From Coccinella septempunctata (taxonomy: Eukaryota > Arthropoda > Insecta > Coleoptera > Coccinellidae), in contig NC_058193.1 in the NCBI RefSeq assembly GCF_907165205.1, forward strand, positions 26,797,521 to 26,861,520: 64,000 nt of DNA. The letters run 5' to 3'. Below the pieces are notes generated by a model that saw only the letters and a list, made by a program, of their open reading frames with translations, had not been told where the DNA came from and ran no database searches. Numbering within the stretch: position 1 is the stretch's first letter; the number at the start of each line of letters is the position of its first letter. The position numbers and the translations under genes were made by a program. Positions 1-11,582 of the stretch are shown piece by piece.

Positions 1-690
1 GGTACCGGATTTTCAGCCATGGATTTTCATCACAAGGATTGTCAGGCTTCAAATATTAGCAATTGGGGACAAGTTTTATGTTCATATTCATCTGATTGCG
101 AATATTTATCCTTTCTGCTGTTCCGCACCGCTTGTGTACAACGAGGGTTTAAATGCGATCAGTAGATGTAATCAAATTCATGGAGGTTCATCCCATTTCG
201 AATTAACTTATTCAAAAATTACGATCTATTGAGGGTGACGATATCAGAAGGGGTAGAACCCCTTGAATTATGTATAGGCCGATAGTGTTTGATGTTATGA
301 CGTTGATAATAGATTTAATTTAACATGGAAAGTCAATTTAAGATTACTAAAGATAACCTTACTCTTTAGATGTTGTTCGGCTAGAGATAAATTGAACGAT
401 TGGATTATCAAAAGTACAGAATCAGTTCCATGATCTTGTAATACCTATGTAGAGTAGGTACGTATATTGAATGGAAGAAGGTAAGTACCATAGCAAGTAA
501 TACACAGTTATAGGTAAGTATATATGTATATTTTTCATGCTATGAGTTTTCAAAATGAAATGAATTCAACCAATATTGTAATATTCAACTGGCTTTTCAT
601 TTAGATGAGCTAGAAGACTACTTCAGCAATTTTCAGCAAGCTTATTTACAGTTTTGCATTATTCTCTGCGTTTAATTGGAAAAATGTATA
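1..690. other. No recognisable gene
   Basis: AT-rich DNA with no long open frame and no repeat that I can match elsewhere in the window. The first six bases form a KpnI site (ggtacc). The stretch ends in TATA, directly before a TIR element whose target site appears to be TA. Confidence 0.5.
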
Positions 691-1575
691 GGGGGAGTCC
701 GAGAGACTTGCTCAGGTAGGAGACTTGAACCACCTCAAATATTTCAATTCAAACTTTGCGCTACCGGTATCGTAAATAGCTTGCGACATACTCGTAACAA
801 GGCACAACTAACTAGTGGCGGCTCCATTTTGGCCGCCATCAGAACAGTTTGGGAGTGAGAGGGTTGAACGTGATTTTGTTGAGAAAATTGAATAATTCTT
901 ATTTGTTACACTGTCTGAGATGTTTAATAGGTGCGTGGTGTTATTTAGTTTTATTGCTTTCATTGATTAGATTAATATTGCTTCACAAACGATCAGCCTC
1001 TCAATAAGAATTGTGAAAGTATCAAGAAAACATCGGTTGAATAGACTAAAAGGGAGTGCGGGAGACTTGACTCATGCTAAGTGGTCCAAGTTTCTCCCAC
1101 TTAGCTTGGATAATAGTTTGCTTCAAAAAAAGAAAATTGAATAATAGAAATGAATATAAAAGAAAACATACAAAGGTTCAAAAAAGTAAAAAACATCTCG
1201 GAAATAAGGGAGAGTGAAATAAAAAAATTGTACTTCATACGCTGAATATCTGATGATAAAAACCTTGACATAGAATATCGTTTTTCATTGGAAATTGTTT
1301 TCTTTCAATGTTTTTCCTGATAAACAAACTTATGGTCAAGTCTCTCTCGCCCCCTGTTCAACTCTCCCATGGGTTAGGGAGACATATGAGCCATTTTTTG
1401 GTTCCTAAAAAAAGAATTGCTGTACTCAAAATGTTCATCTCACCATCACTCTACTATTATCTATCGTTACTTCTTTGGGCATGATAACTACACGCAAAAA
1501 AATGAGTTGCAACCATTTACAGATACAACTTGTGGCTTCAGAATGAGAAGGGGTTCAACTCTTCCGGACTCCCCA
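691..1575 (+). mobile_element. Non-autonomous TIR element, family 'GGGGAGTCC', copy A
   Basis: An 885 bp element begins GGGGGAGTCC and ends GGACTCCCCA, so its ends are inverted. It is flanked by TA on both sides (689-690 and 1576-1577), which suggests a TA target duplication. Close copies lie at 28350-30694, 49293-50133 and, inverted, 56427-57208. Inside, a short motif GGGAGACTTGA recurs: forward at about 700-710, 719-730 and 1060-1070, and inverted as TCAAGTCTCTCT near 1336, TTCAACTCTCCC at 1357-1368 and TTCAACTCTTCC near 1556. No transposase frame is present; the 60 and 87 codon open frames inside it resemble nothing I know. I infer a MITE-like element mobilised in trans. The superfamily is uncertain: a TA target would fit Tc1/mariner or pogo, but the GGGG terminus is unusual for those. 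Confidence 0.85.
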
Positions 1576-2829
1576 TATTTAACTGCTTTGTTTGAGAATT
1601 GTCAACTTCATTGGTTCATACTGACACTTAGATATATTTTTCTGAACTTCACAAGTTTAGCAACTTGCTTTAATACTTAATGCAGTCTGTGAAAAATTTA
1701 CAGATAGAACGAAGTGTCTTTGATTCTAGTCCAAATGTATGAACGGAGCCAATCAATCGAAAATAAACAAAGAACATTCTTCAGGGAAGTGAATTTCCTG
1801 ATGGCTCCTGAATAATGAATAGGAAATAAAAATGCGGGAATTTACTTCCTGGACTGCATGAACAGCAAATAATTCACTGAAACAATGCAACACACTGCTA
1901 TTCCAACATTTGTTCAAACTCGATAGATTTGTATCGTTGGATAAGGAGGCATTCATGCATTTTATCGTGCGAATACCACAGCAGACATTTTTCAATTGGA
2001 AGAAGGAATTAGCTCACAGAGATTGCGTACATCTTATTCGTACGGATAGAAAGGTAAGTACCTACTTCGGAGAAGTTATTACGAAAGAGAAATTATTGAA
2101 TTTATATAGGAACTAGTTTCAGTCACGATCACGACATGGCAAAGTAGAAAGCTTTTCGATGTGATTCATACAAAATGTTATCCGCATAAATAGAATTCGA
2201 AGTGTGGAGAAATTATGGCGTTACTTCAAATTCAGATTTACTGCACAGCTCCAGACTGAATTCAATTCATTCGGATCTCTTGTAATGGCGAAATATCTCA
2301 TTTGAATTTCACTGATAAGTTGAGACCGTTCTACATCCGACATTATTATGTGCTCTCTGTGTGTATGTATGTTCGCTCCTTTAGGAGATGTAGAATAGAA
2401 AATCGAATGCAATTTTAGAGGGAATTATGCAGGCTGTGTTTGCTCCAAACGCTCACAATTGCTTCACGTTGGCAATTTGTAATCTTTTGAATAAATTGGT
2501 GCGCTGTGGTGGATTATAAAGCGGGTAGTAGATCGATGAGACTAAGCTCGATTTGCATTCTGCGACTGCCCCTTGGATTAGTTTTTGTTTTTCATATGCT
2601 GCACCTCTTTGGACCGAAAATGTTTTGCGGTACCTAAAATTTTCAAGTAAATGAAACATTTCCTCCTGCAAAAGGTCTATGAGCCTTAAAAGGTTTCACA
2701 GCCATGTGATATAGTATAGATATATCTACCTGTGGATTTTTCTGGAAGAGGGCATGGCAATGTTTTGAATGCGGAGAAGTAAACGACCCAGTAGCAAAAA
2801 TGTCGCCTTTTCAATAAAACGTGAAGCAA
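1576..2829. other. No recognisable gene
   Basis: Only short open frames on both strands (60-80 codons), none with a recognisable motif. No inverted or tandem structure was noticed. Confidence 0.45.
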
Positions 2830-3990
2830 ACTGAGAGACGGTACATTCGAACTCAAAGACGGAGCAGAATTAAAAGCACTGAATGAAGGAGAAATATTCA
2901 AGTATCTGAAGATCAAAGAGGCTAAAAGGATCAATCAGATCTAGATGAAAAAAAAATAAACGGAGAAGTTCTATTCGAAGATTGAAAAAGATAATGAATT
3001 CAGCAAGAATTTGATTAAAAAGGATTAATACCTACGCTTTCTCAGCGCTGAGCTACTCATTCGGTATCATCTCTTTGACCACCACCTAAAAAAATGATAT
3101 AAATGCTGACAAAACATGATAAACATCACCCTAAAAGCCTAATAGAACGAACAAAGCTACCACGACATCTTTGAGGTCAAGGAAATTGAAGATCTTCGAT
3201 AATATTTCCCGAATAAGGCTTTTTGATCAGAACTTCATCGAGTAGTTTGTGATGTTGATAACTTTACTCCGTTAAAGCTACAACAGGATCACTTGGAAAT
3301 GGTCAAACACTCGGCAAAAAGCGAAATGCAGAAAAGCAAATCTTTGGATAGGAGACACCAGAACGAAGTGGACCATGATTAATGATATTGACATATCTGC
3401 GTCGAACTACTACTGGAAACTTGTTTCCTGAGAGAGAAGGCCATCCAAATCAAGTGATTCCAACAAGAAACTATATCGAATGTATGGCCCAGAAAGCCAA
3501 ATGGGGGACGAAGGCTATTCGATAGATGAAACCATCCAGCACATCACCAGGGGATGCCTGAAGTCGACAACAGATATGATGCTTCTGTTAAGATTCTACA
3601 CCAAGAATAGGAAACAAAACTTCAACTTCTAAGGTAAAAATGGTTCCTTTTTACAATTACCATACAGATTCTGTATTGCAAAATGATCATCACAAGCTCT
3701 ACTGGGATGGCATGATTTTCACAGACCGCAAAATAACACATAGTAGACCTGACCTCATAACGAATAAAGATGAGAATAGAGCTCATCGACAACAGTCCAC
3801 TAGATAAATATACCATCTACTTCAACAATTATTGAAAAGTGAGAGATCAGACAACTGAGAGGAGGAGGAAACAGGACCTGATCGACATCAGAGCTTAATA
3901 TTTTCGATATCTGGGATAAGTTATTGTTCCTTTGGAGACGAGTGCTAAAGCCGCAAGGTTGAAGTCATAATATTAATGATCATTTGTAGA
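2830..3990 (+). pseudogene. Non-LTR retrotransposon C-terminus (restriction-like endonuclease type), copy A
   Basis: A heavily decayed reading frame can be followed across several frames. Near 2850-2940 it reads DGTFELKDGAELKAL, followed by a KEAKRINQ-like stretch. A stretch like LIKAINTYAFSAL follows near 3015-3060. A zinc-knuckle-like segment (C-x2-C ... DETIQHITRGC) lies near 3480-3560, and NDHHKLYWD ... FTDRKITHSRPDL near 3680-3760. The same blocks, better preserved, occur on the minus strand at 31907-32990. In R2/R4-type elements a CCHC knuckle followed by RPD...DVAIP forms the C-terminal restriction-like endonuclease, and I read this as such a family. The DVAIP part is lost here. There are many stops and indels. 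The RT domain upstream is missing, so the copy is 5'-truncated, as is typical for target-primed insertion. Confidence 0.7.
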
Positions 3991-5636
3991 AAATGTTTCT
4001 GGCTTAACCATTATCTATAAGTTTCTTGGGAACAATGTTACGTTTACTTCGTTGCTCTCAGGGCATCAAAATCTATGGCCTTGGTACATAAATAAATAAC
4101 CCATACATTTTGTACATGAGAAGCTGTATTTTTGTCGCCATCTTCTGAAAAACACATTCGGATGCAGTGACACAGTTCATGCTATCGGAATGATTAATCA
4201 TTTGATAGAAATAAATTATCACACTCAGCAGTTTTTTGATGGAGCTGCAATTCTCATTAGATGGAACTTCGAAGTCTTCCTTAGTGGTAACCTTTCAATC
4301 ATTTCCTTTCATTACATCTTCCATTTTCAGATATTCAAGCATTTCACAAAGCCTTCTGGATTAATTGTAACCCACATACACCCTACCTACATACCTTGTT
4401 TGTGTACTGGGATTTTCATTGACCGTAACATTTCGATGTAACAGTTACAACGTCATAACATAACCATTCCGAGTTACGGTAGGGGAGGATCGTAAAGTGG
4501 ATTTGATGGTCCTTTTACATATTTACTACCCTTTATTTAATTCCCATATTCTTAGCGTTTTATAGACCATATAGCAAACATAGTAGACAATGTGGCCGCT
4601 CAAATATTTGATATACAATCGCGTAGTAGAGGTCTGTAGTTAACATCTGTTGGTTTATTTTATAGCGCGATATCGGAAGGTAATCTATTTTGCCACTAAT
4701 GGTTTATGAATAGCTTAGTAATGATTACGAAAAGATTTAATCTTCGTAATCGGTCATGCTTTATGCAGGTAATGACCACTGATATAATCGTGTTAATAAA
4801 TCATTATTTTTCTAGCATATGCTCCATTCTGCTACAAATAATCTTCATTGAATGTTTGTTTGAAAGGAAATCTCGAGAAAAAGGGAATCATGAATCACTT
4901 AGCAGAAACAAAATATCGGATGTTATTGTCCGTAGCTCTTGTTCAATTTTTTCACTAACTGCGTATTGGAAGTTTAATGTGTGCAGGAGATTTTTATACG
5001 AATAAAATGTTTCGTACTCCAAATGAAGGGTATGGATGGTGATAGAGAACTGAATCATGGATTAAAAATCAGTGTCATGTTTTGAAAATCTGCGGTATCT
5101 TTTCTCAATTTATAAAAAAATCTGCCCCTTCCAAGTCCACTTCGGCGAAAGTGTTGTTGAACTGGTAGTTCACACCATTAATAAAGAAAGAGTATACCTC
5201 TTCCATTAGATTTCGATGGAGTTTGATATGGACTATCAAACATAACACATATTACAGTTTCACAACGGAACTTTTCACACAAACGAGGACATGTTGAATT
5301 ATTAATTATATTCATGAAAGTAGTAGTATTAGTATTATAGTAGTACACTTATTGAAACAATGTTTCAAAGGGCTAACGACCTAGGTCTTCCTGCACATAT
5401 ACAGAGTCATATTTTACAAAGTATAAAAATGTAAATAATTGAAAGGTTAAATTTTTAGGTTGGGTGAATTCATTGTATGTTGAAAGAGAGTGTATTGAAT
5501 TTTTCATCTTTGGTTCAGCAAGTGTTCGAATAGAGGTAGTAATTTCCTTTTGGGTACCTGCAGGGGGGACGTCATATGACTAAGTGGCTCAATTATATTT
5601 ATGTTGTGGTGTTGTTTAATAAATTTCTTATTCAAT
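3991..5636. other. No recognisable gene
   Basis: AT-rich. Open frames of 83 codons (4190-4441) and 99 codons (4706-5005) on the plus strand have no recognisable domain and no supporting context. The region just before 5637 may be the 3' non-coding tail of the retroelement fragment that lies beyond it. Confidence 0.4.
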
Positions 5637-6000
5637 CTATGTATTCTGTCGGCTATTGGTTCTATTTGGGTTTCTTTTATATAGGTACTGGTTAGATGGA
5701 TTGTGAAGTGGATTGTTGTAATGTCTCAACTTGGTTATTTTCCGTAGACTGCTTCGTTCCGCTACTTCATTAATTTTCATCGTAGTTTTGTTGCATGAAC
5801 CCAGTATCTGGTGACCATATTCAAGAAGAGGTCTGCAGATCATTTTGTAGATGTTTGACGCTGTGTTTGTATCTATGCCTTGATCTTTTTAAGTGACCTG
5901 AAGTGGCTAGCTCTCGTGATAGTGTTTTGTTTGGTGGAGTTGATGTGCATCTTAAAGTTGAGTTTACTATCAATTATCATACCGAGGTATCTGCAGTTTT
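5637..6000 (-). pseudogene. Non-LTR reverse transcriptase, C-terminal fragment
   Basis: Read on the minus strand, the segment starts with CRYLGMIIDSKLNFKMHIN, the YLG motif that follows the RT palm in non-LTR elements. One stop later it continues with ICRPLLEYGHQILGSC and then a run of basic residues with LRKITKLRHYNNPLHNP. This order (YLGI..D..L.....H, then RP.LEYG, then LRxI) is typical of the RT thumb region of Jockey/CR1-type elements. The catalytic palm (YADD) is absent upstream, so the copy is 5'-truncated. There is an internal stop near 5880. The frame ends at a stop near 5637. Confidence 0.7.
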
Positions 6001-6378
6001 TTATTCATGAAAAACGAACGAAACGAATGAATCAGTATCAATTAAATAAATTTGTAACGAATTAGTTTGTCTATCAGATGGCATTTCTTCATGTATGTAT
6101 TAATTATTCATTCACTTTTGCTTCAATTAAATTTTAATGAACCTCTACTTTAGAAAAGTTACCGAAAAATTACTATGGATTCATTACTAGCATGTCCTCC
6201 TAAAATCTCTTGAAAATGTTATAGAAATGCTGGCTCATTAATTATGTTCGGATATTGAACCTTGACGGAGCCTAACTCAGAATAACTGAGCGAATCAAAT
6301 AAATTTTTTTCGTTGTGAATATTCTAGGACAGGGGAATGAAATCGACGGAATACGGCCCGGAGAATAGTAGATATTAT
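6001..6378. other. No recognisable gene
   Basis: AT-rich spacer. Its right part (about 6325-6378) resembles 6930-6990, leading into two similar hammerhead-like motifs. Confidence 0.4.
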
Positions 6379-6421
6379 GCCGACGTTTCGTTCGTTTTTC
6401 ATTTAAAACCTTCCTCAGAGC
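6379..6421 (-). ncRNA. Hammerhead-like motif 1 (degenerate)
   Basis: On the minus strand: CTGAGGA, a spacer that can pair weakly (GTTTT with AAAAC), then GAAAC, then GTC, then GGC. This matches the order CUGANGA - stem II - GAAA - short stem III - NUH of a hammerhead ribozyme. Stem I could form between the GCT before CTGAGGA and the GGC after GTC. Stem III would be minimal. A second similar motif lies in the same orientation about 600 bp away. Activity is doubtful. Confidence 0.35.
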
Positions 6422-6988
6422 TTCCTCAGTATCCAGAAACTTCCTATGATTCGAGTAGTGTGCTATTTTCTTGTTAAGGTTTTACCTTCACAGTTTCAGA
6501 ACCATAAGCTTCTCTCAGCTGGTTGTTCCCAGAACTAAAATGGTGAAAGATATTTAATATGTTCCATTAAGGCGTGCTAGTCATGAATCAGCGAAGGAAT
6601 TCCCTGAGAGGCTGAAACATATTTACACAAACTGTAGACCGGTTTAGGGATGATTGTCCCTCATTAGTACTGTGCAGTGTAACATATCTCAACTGGAGGA
6701 TAGTGTCTTTAAGCGAGAAAGGGGAGATATTTTTCAATCCTCATCACTACGCACCTGTTCAACCAAAACTGAAACAAGCATCACTTACTCTGTAGAATCC
6801 CTCACCCATTCATGACTTCCAAACAATTCCACGTAACCTGCATTTCCGCGGCACTGGACGGCAGAGTACTGTGTTGCTCCAGGTGCAGGTCTTGGTGAAA
6901 GATATGTTTATGTCCTTCTGTTTATATTCGAATGGAGAATAAATTTCATGGCATACGGCCAGAACAAAGGACAATCGAGTAGATATTA
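6422..6988. other. Spacer between two hammerhead-like motifs
   Basis: No open frame of note and no Penelope-type RT or GIY-YIG endonuclease frame, which would be expected if the two motifs were terminal repeats of an intact Penelope-like element. Confidence 0.4.
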
Positions 6989-7027
6989 AGCCGACGTTTT
7001 GGTTTATAGAAAAATTTCCTCAGGGCT
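6989..7027 (-). ncRNA. Hammerhead-like motif 2 (core mutated)
   Basis: On the minus strand: AGCC, CTGAGGA, spacer, CAAAAC, GTC, GGCT. Stem I of 4 bp (AGCC with GGCT) is intact, but the invariant G of the GAAA box is replaced by C, so a cleaving ribozyme is unlikely. The flanks on the plus-strand left side resemble those of motif 1. Confidence 0.35.
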
Positions 7028-7096
7028 AAGTAAGTTGAAACATAGGAAGTGTGCGGTTGGCAGAGGAACTCTAGATGGCTGTGAGTAATTGTGTAA

Positions 7097-7689
7097 GGCC
7101 CGTTTGCACCAATCCCCTTAAAATTAGTACTTAACTAAGCGTAGTTTAAAGTTAATGGACGCTTAATTTTATTGTCAGTTGCACGACTGCGGCTTAATAG
7201 AATCTTAAGTAAGGGGCCCTTAAGTTTTCATATTTAGTGATATTTCAGTTTTTTATTTTGGTGCAACTTCATTCTAGTCATTAGCCTTTTCATTGGTTGG
7301 TCGGTTGCCGATGATCGTTGTCATTTCATTAACCTAACTTTATTGTCCTGTCAGTCAGTGTCAAGTAAACTATTATATCATTATCAAAGAGTGACAACCT
7401 TTTGTTGCTCAATTAGCATTATGATTGATAATGAAATGTGTTGTCAAATAAAAGGTACTTGACGTTATTAGAAAAACCACAGCAGTTCTGCAGCCAGTTT
7501 ATGAGTTCAACAAATTATTTTAGGTTAGAATCCCGCCCTCAAATACCTAAGTGGTCGGGACAGGAGCGTTTAAATTAAATGCTAGCTTTAGCCATTTAAA
7601 TTTCACTTTACAGTTGGTGCAACGTAATTTAAGTCAAGGGTTCATTTTAAGGGACACTTAACACTGAGTGCGTTTGGTGCAAACGGGTC
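7097..7689. mobile_element. MITE, Harbinger-like (TAA/TTA flanks)
   Basis: Ends are inverted: GGCCCGTTTGCACCAA on the left and, on the reverse strand of the right end, GACCCGTTTGCACCAA. The match continues weakly inward through CTTAA-rich sequence, and GTTGCAC recurs subterminally on both sides. Left flank TAA and right flank TTA fit a TWA target duplication, typical of PIF/Harbinger. It is 593 bp long with no coding frame. Superfamily assignment is inference from the flanks. Confidence 0.7.
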
Positions 7690-8149
7690 TTAATCTTTTG
7701 TGGAGGTTTTAGTTATTAGATTTTTCGTGTGCTGATAACGAACAAAGCAATTCCCGACAGCTTGGCTTAATTCAATAAAGAGCATAACTGTTATTGACTT
7801 CCAAATTCAACACTTATCTATCTGCATCCAACAGCCGATGCTTTAAAATTACTGTTAATGTACCAATGTATTTTTCAAAGTGTTACTTAGTGCATGTTAT
7901 TAAAAATAAATGTCTTTTCTCTCTGTGGCTTCTTAAGAAACCTACAAAAGGTTCAATCGTCTTCCTTCCTCTAGTCTTACCGCTGTCTGTATCCAAATCC
8001 ATTATCAATTATTACTGATTAAAAACAAGACACTATGCGAATGTACAGAACACTTTTCGTCCCAAACAAAGATGAATTAAGCCTGTCCTTGACATTGGCC
8101 CGAGGAAGGTATGGCTGGAAGTGGGAAATAAGGTCAGTAAGTTGGGTCC
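7690..8149. other. No recognisable gene
   Basis: AT-rich spacer with a 74-codon open frame (7794-8018) that has no recognisable motif. Confidence 0.4.
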
Positions 8150-8420
8150 AGGGTCAGGTTCGGTCTGATCGTTGACCTAGGGGGAATCTTCCCGGCTTAT
8201 CCTCCTGCCATTTACACGGCTCGCACTGAACGCCTCTCGACAGTCGCCGTTTCTCGCTTCGCTTATGGCTTGGAGCAGCCGGTGTCGGAGGACCTGTTTG
8301 CGACCGGCTATAAAGAGCGACGACTGGAATCGGGATGGCTAAAGGGGCGGATCGGGCAAAGGTCTGGAGGACACTGATAAAATCTACGGGGTCAATATAC
8401 TCCATCAAGTAGCTCGATTT
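8150..8420. other. CpG-bearing, GC-rich block
   Basis: This block is visibly richer in G+C and CpG than the flanking DNA (for example CGACCGGCTATAAAGAGCGA at 8301-8320). It contains a TATAAA at 8309-8314 in a GC-rich setting, which would suit a core promoter reading rightward. An open frame of 96 codons runs on the minus strand (8154-8444) without recognisable domains. It could be a host regulatory or first-exon region, or a piece of an unrecognised element. No transcript evidence is available. Confidence 0.3.
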
Positions 8421-10770
8421 TTCTCCGTGGAAATTTATACCCACCCCCTATATGTTTTCGGTGATCTGCCAATTATTCAGTTTTGAATTCTACAGGGTGA
8501 CCTGTGGCTCTTTACCCATCATCGAATTAACAGTAGATCGATTATGAAGAGAAAATAATATTTTCCAGAGGATGTCTATCTACCCACTCTAATGCAGTCC
8601 GATCATAATGCTTATCCCATACACATTCCAGTGTTTCTTTTTCAGTTCAATGCGCTTCCCTCGGAATAGCTGTTTTCATAAAGCAAAGGCCATTCATGAA
8701 ATTGTCTAAGGGTATTTAGTTCTCAGAATCTGATTTTTTGTTGAGTCCAGGTTGTTGAATCGTTCCAATACTTTTTTGCTGGGTAAGTGTAGCTGTTTTG
8801 AGATCTATGCTACCTGTTAAATGTTGCTGTTAATTATAGGCCCTACTACAACAGGTTTTTCCTTCTGGGAATAGCTCCATCCGTCGAACGATGAAATCAT
8901 GAGGGAGCACACGTTAAGCTGCAAAAATGAGTAACCAACTACCAATTACACGCACGCGTCGTAGGTGAACATACGGTGCTGCACTGGCAACAGCTCCATT
9001 ATAAGTAACTTGTCAATCTCTCAGGAGGCAGAAGTTAATTTCGCTCCCTTTTGCACCCTATACCACACTATTCATAATGGGTATAGTCCCGATGGTCCTA
9101 TTGTACAATATTTTGATTTATGTAGGACTTTTTCTTTGTTATCCACTATATCATCACGTTTAGTATAGAGCAGAACTATATTTCTTTTCTTTCAATAATC
9201 ACGACATCGATAAATAATTATTCTACAACAAGCTGACCTTGCAGACGTTATTATGTCATAGTGTAGGAGCAATTAGTAATTGAAAGTAAAATGAGGGATA
9301 AAAAATTAAGTTAGAATAGTATGAAAAGTGAAAAAAGTAGTTTCAATTCAAAACTTTTTATTGTTAACATTGATTGAGTGCATACATTTATATTATATTA
9401 TGTACATTTTTTCATCGCAGTTCCACTTTTCAATCGGTATTTTTTGTTTTGTGTTCCTAAAAAAAATAAAGTTGAGGGTTCTCAATAGAGAAACAAGCTA
9501 CATACAATATGGAAATCATCGATTTTCGAGATTAATGCTTCAAACACTAAAGACGTTTTATTTATTGTCATCAGCCGCACTGGAAATTGCATCTTTTGAT
9601 GTAAATGTAACTTACTGTCTAACCGAAAATTATAGAAAATAGAAAAGGGCAAACCACAATCGGGATTTATACGTATTGTAATTAAAATTAATGTAGGTAC
9701 AGATCACTAATCACTCAGAAAAGGTCAACTCACTGATAACCAAAATGCTGAGCTTTGAAAAGTTGAATCAATGTTAAGATCGTGTTGTTCATTGTGTTCA
9801 TTTGTCAACTGTCAAGAGGCAGCAAGGGTAACTCACTTTTCTGTGGTGGGCAGTCTCCCCAACATACACTTGAGCACAACATTCAAATTTTGCGCAAAAT
9901 AGAGCTCCAATTTTCTTTGTAAAGATTTAAATCAAGATGACTTTTCGGCTCAATCTTTCACTGGGTCCATCTGAAAATCTGATGTGCAGCGACTCCTCAT
10001 CGTGGTGGTCATTTGACAGGTTTCTACAGACTTAACGCGATTTTGTAGATATAACCTTTTATATTTTTTATTTTTTAAATTCATTCTGCCATTTGGGGAT
10101 TTATATTTCTAATACAGTTGTAACTTTACTTTGATCACGAATTTTACGAAAACTTTCAATACTTCCGTCTTAACTCTTCTACACTGCTTAGCTTTGGCTC
10201 ACAGTACAATTTGTCAAATGATTTCATTATCAAGATAATCTTGAGCATTTCGCCGACAATGATGAAGTATTTCATCCCATATGATGAAAATCATTCACTG
10301 ATTAATTTGTGAATTTGTAATCGTCCTTGAACAAGAAATTTTTAGTGGTTGTGATAATGATCAACCCTTTAGGGTCTGAATGTTGTTTAGACTTTGAAAT
10401 TTCTCATTTCCACTACTCGTGCTCTGAATCTTGTACTTAATGTTAGCTCTAATATTTTCAGAATTTTTTTTTCAATTCTCATCATTTGAGGAAAGTCACA
10501 TAAAAACACAACTGTAGACAAGTAGTGGCCACTGTTGTATACCAAACGTGCGAGGTCAGGATTCATTTGCTTTGTTGGGTTGGGATCGCTGTGTTTGTGT
10601 TGGAAACAAATTGGACTTGAGGGGATGATGAGTCAGCCATCTTGAGTATTTCAGGGAGGCTATTTTTGGCGTTCTGCCGAAACAAGATTCATCTTTGAAA
10701 ACACCCTGTATAGAGTAATAGGGTAGTGATATCCCCAACTCACAAATTAAAGACTGAACAAAAACAATTC
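8421..10770. other. No recognisable gene
   Basis: Long AT-rich stretch. The largest open frame is 104 codons (9328-9642, plus) with low-complexity hydrophobic content and no known motif. CACCCTGTATA near 10704-10715 resembles a MITE end (compare TACAGGGTG at 18736) but I found no partner end. Confidence 0.4.
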
Positions 10771-11130
10771 GAGATCTCCTGTGTCAAACTGTCCGTCGAA
10801 GACGTCCCGTCCATTCGCTCCTCTTCCTCTCCATCCGTCGTCCCCTCAGATTCGCCTTGTTAACTCCAGACCACGTTCATTCCCGCCTCCCGCTGTCGTT
10901 GTCCCGAGACCACCGACAAAAAAGAAGATAAGAGATCCCATTCACCCGGCCGTACTACGGGGCCACTACGACCGGCTCTTGGGACCCAGTCTCGACGTGG
11001 AAAATCCTCGCCGGTTCGTGTTGACAAACATTAAAGCAACCTCCTGTCTAGAAACTAGGCTAGCGTTAACACGTTCCCGCTCTCGGAATCATTTCCTCAC
11101 TTCAGCTGGTCGGAAAACAGCTGAGTGTAT
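10771..11130. other. CpG-bearing, GC-rich block with a 120-codon open frame
   Basis: A conspicuously GC- and CpG-rich segment. The plus-strand frame 10781-11143 would encode a proline- and arginine-rich peptide (SFPPPAVVVPRPPTKKK) with no recognised domain. The composition alone could keep the frame open by chance. Possible explanations are a host exon or promoter region, or a fragment of an unrecognised transposon. Confidence 0.3.
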
Positions 11131-11582
11131 CATGACAGGATGAAATTTCTTTCTGGATCGTTTGTGGTCTCGAAACGCCTCAACGTGCAACAGGTTGGGG
11201 TTTTTGGCGAGTGTACAGTTACTTGGAAGATTGATGATTTGTGTTATAATGAACATATATGAACGAGGTGGATTGGAAATGTTAAGCAACATTTTTATAG
11301 ATAATAGATCACCAAAAAATTACTGCTCTACTTAATTTATGTCCAACACCACTCAGTATACCATAATGTATTCAACTGTTGGATATTATTTGAGGATACC
11401 AAATCCTGTCATTTGCTCATACTACTTTGATCCTTCGGATTCACTAAGGGTAGTTTTCAAGGGGCCAATTACCTCCACAAACCTCGCGCTTAGCCACCAC
11501 CGAAAAGAGCTGTTGGCGTTATGAAACGTTCATTATATCGTTGACCTTGTTGCCGCCAAACGAACATTCGACCATCAGACTC
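11131..11582. other. No recognisable gene
   Basis: AT-rich spacer between a GC-rich block and a MITE; nothing recognised. Confidence 0.4.

Noticed and set aside
1246..1275. CTGATGATAAAAACC in TIR element copy A as a hammerhead core
   Set aside because: No pairing for stem II and no GAAA-NUH at the required spacing.
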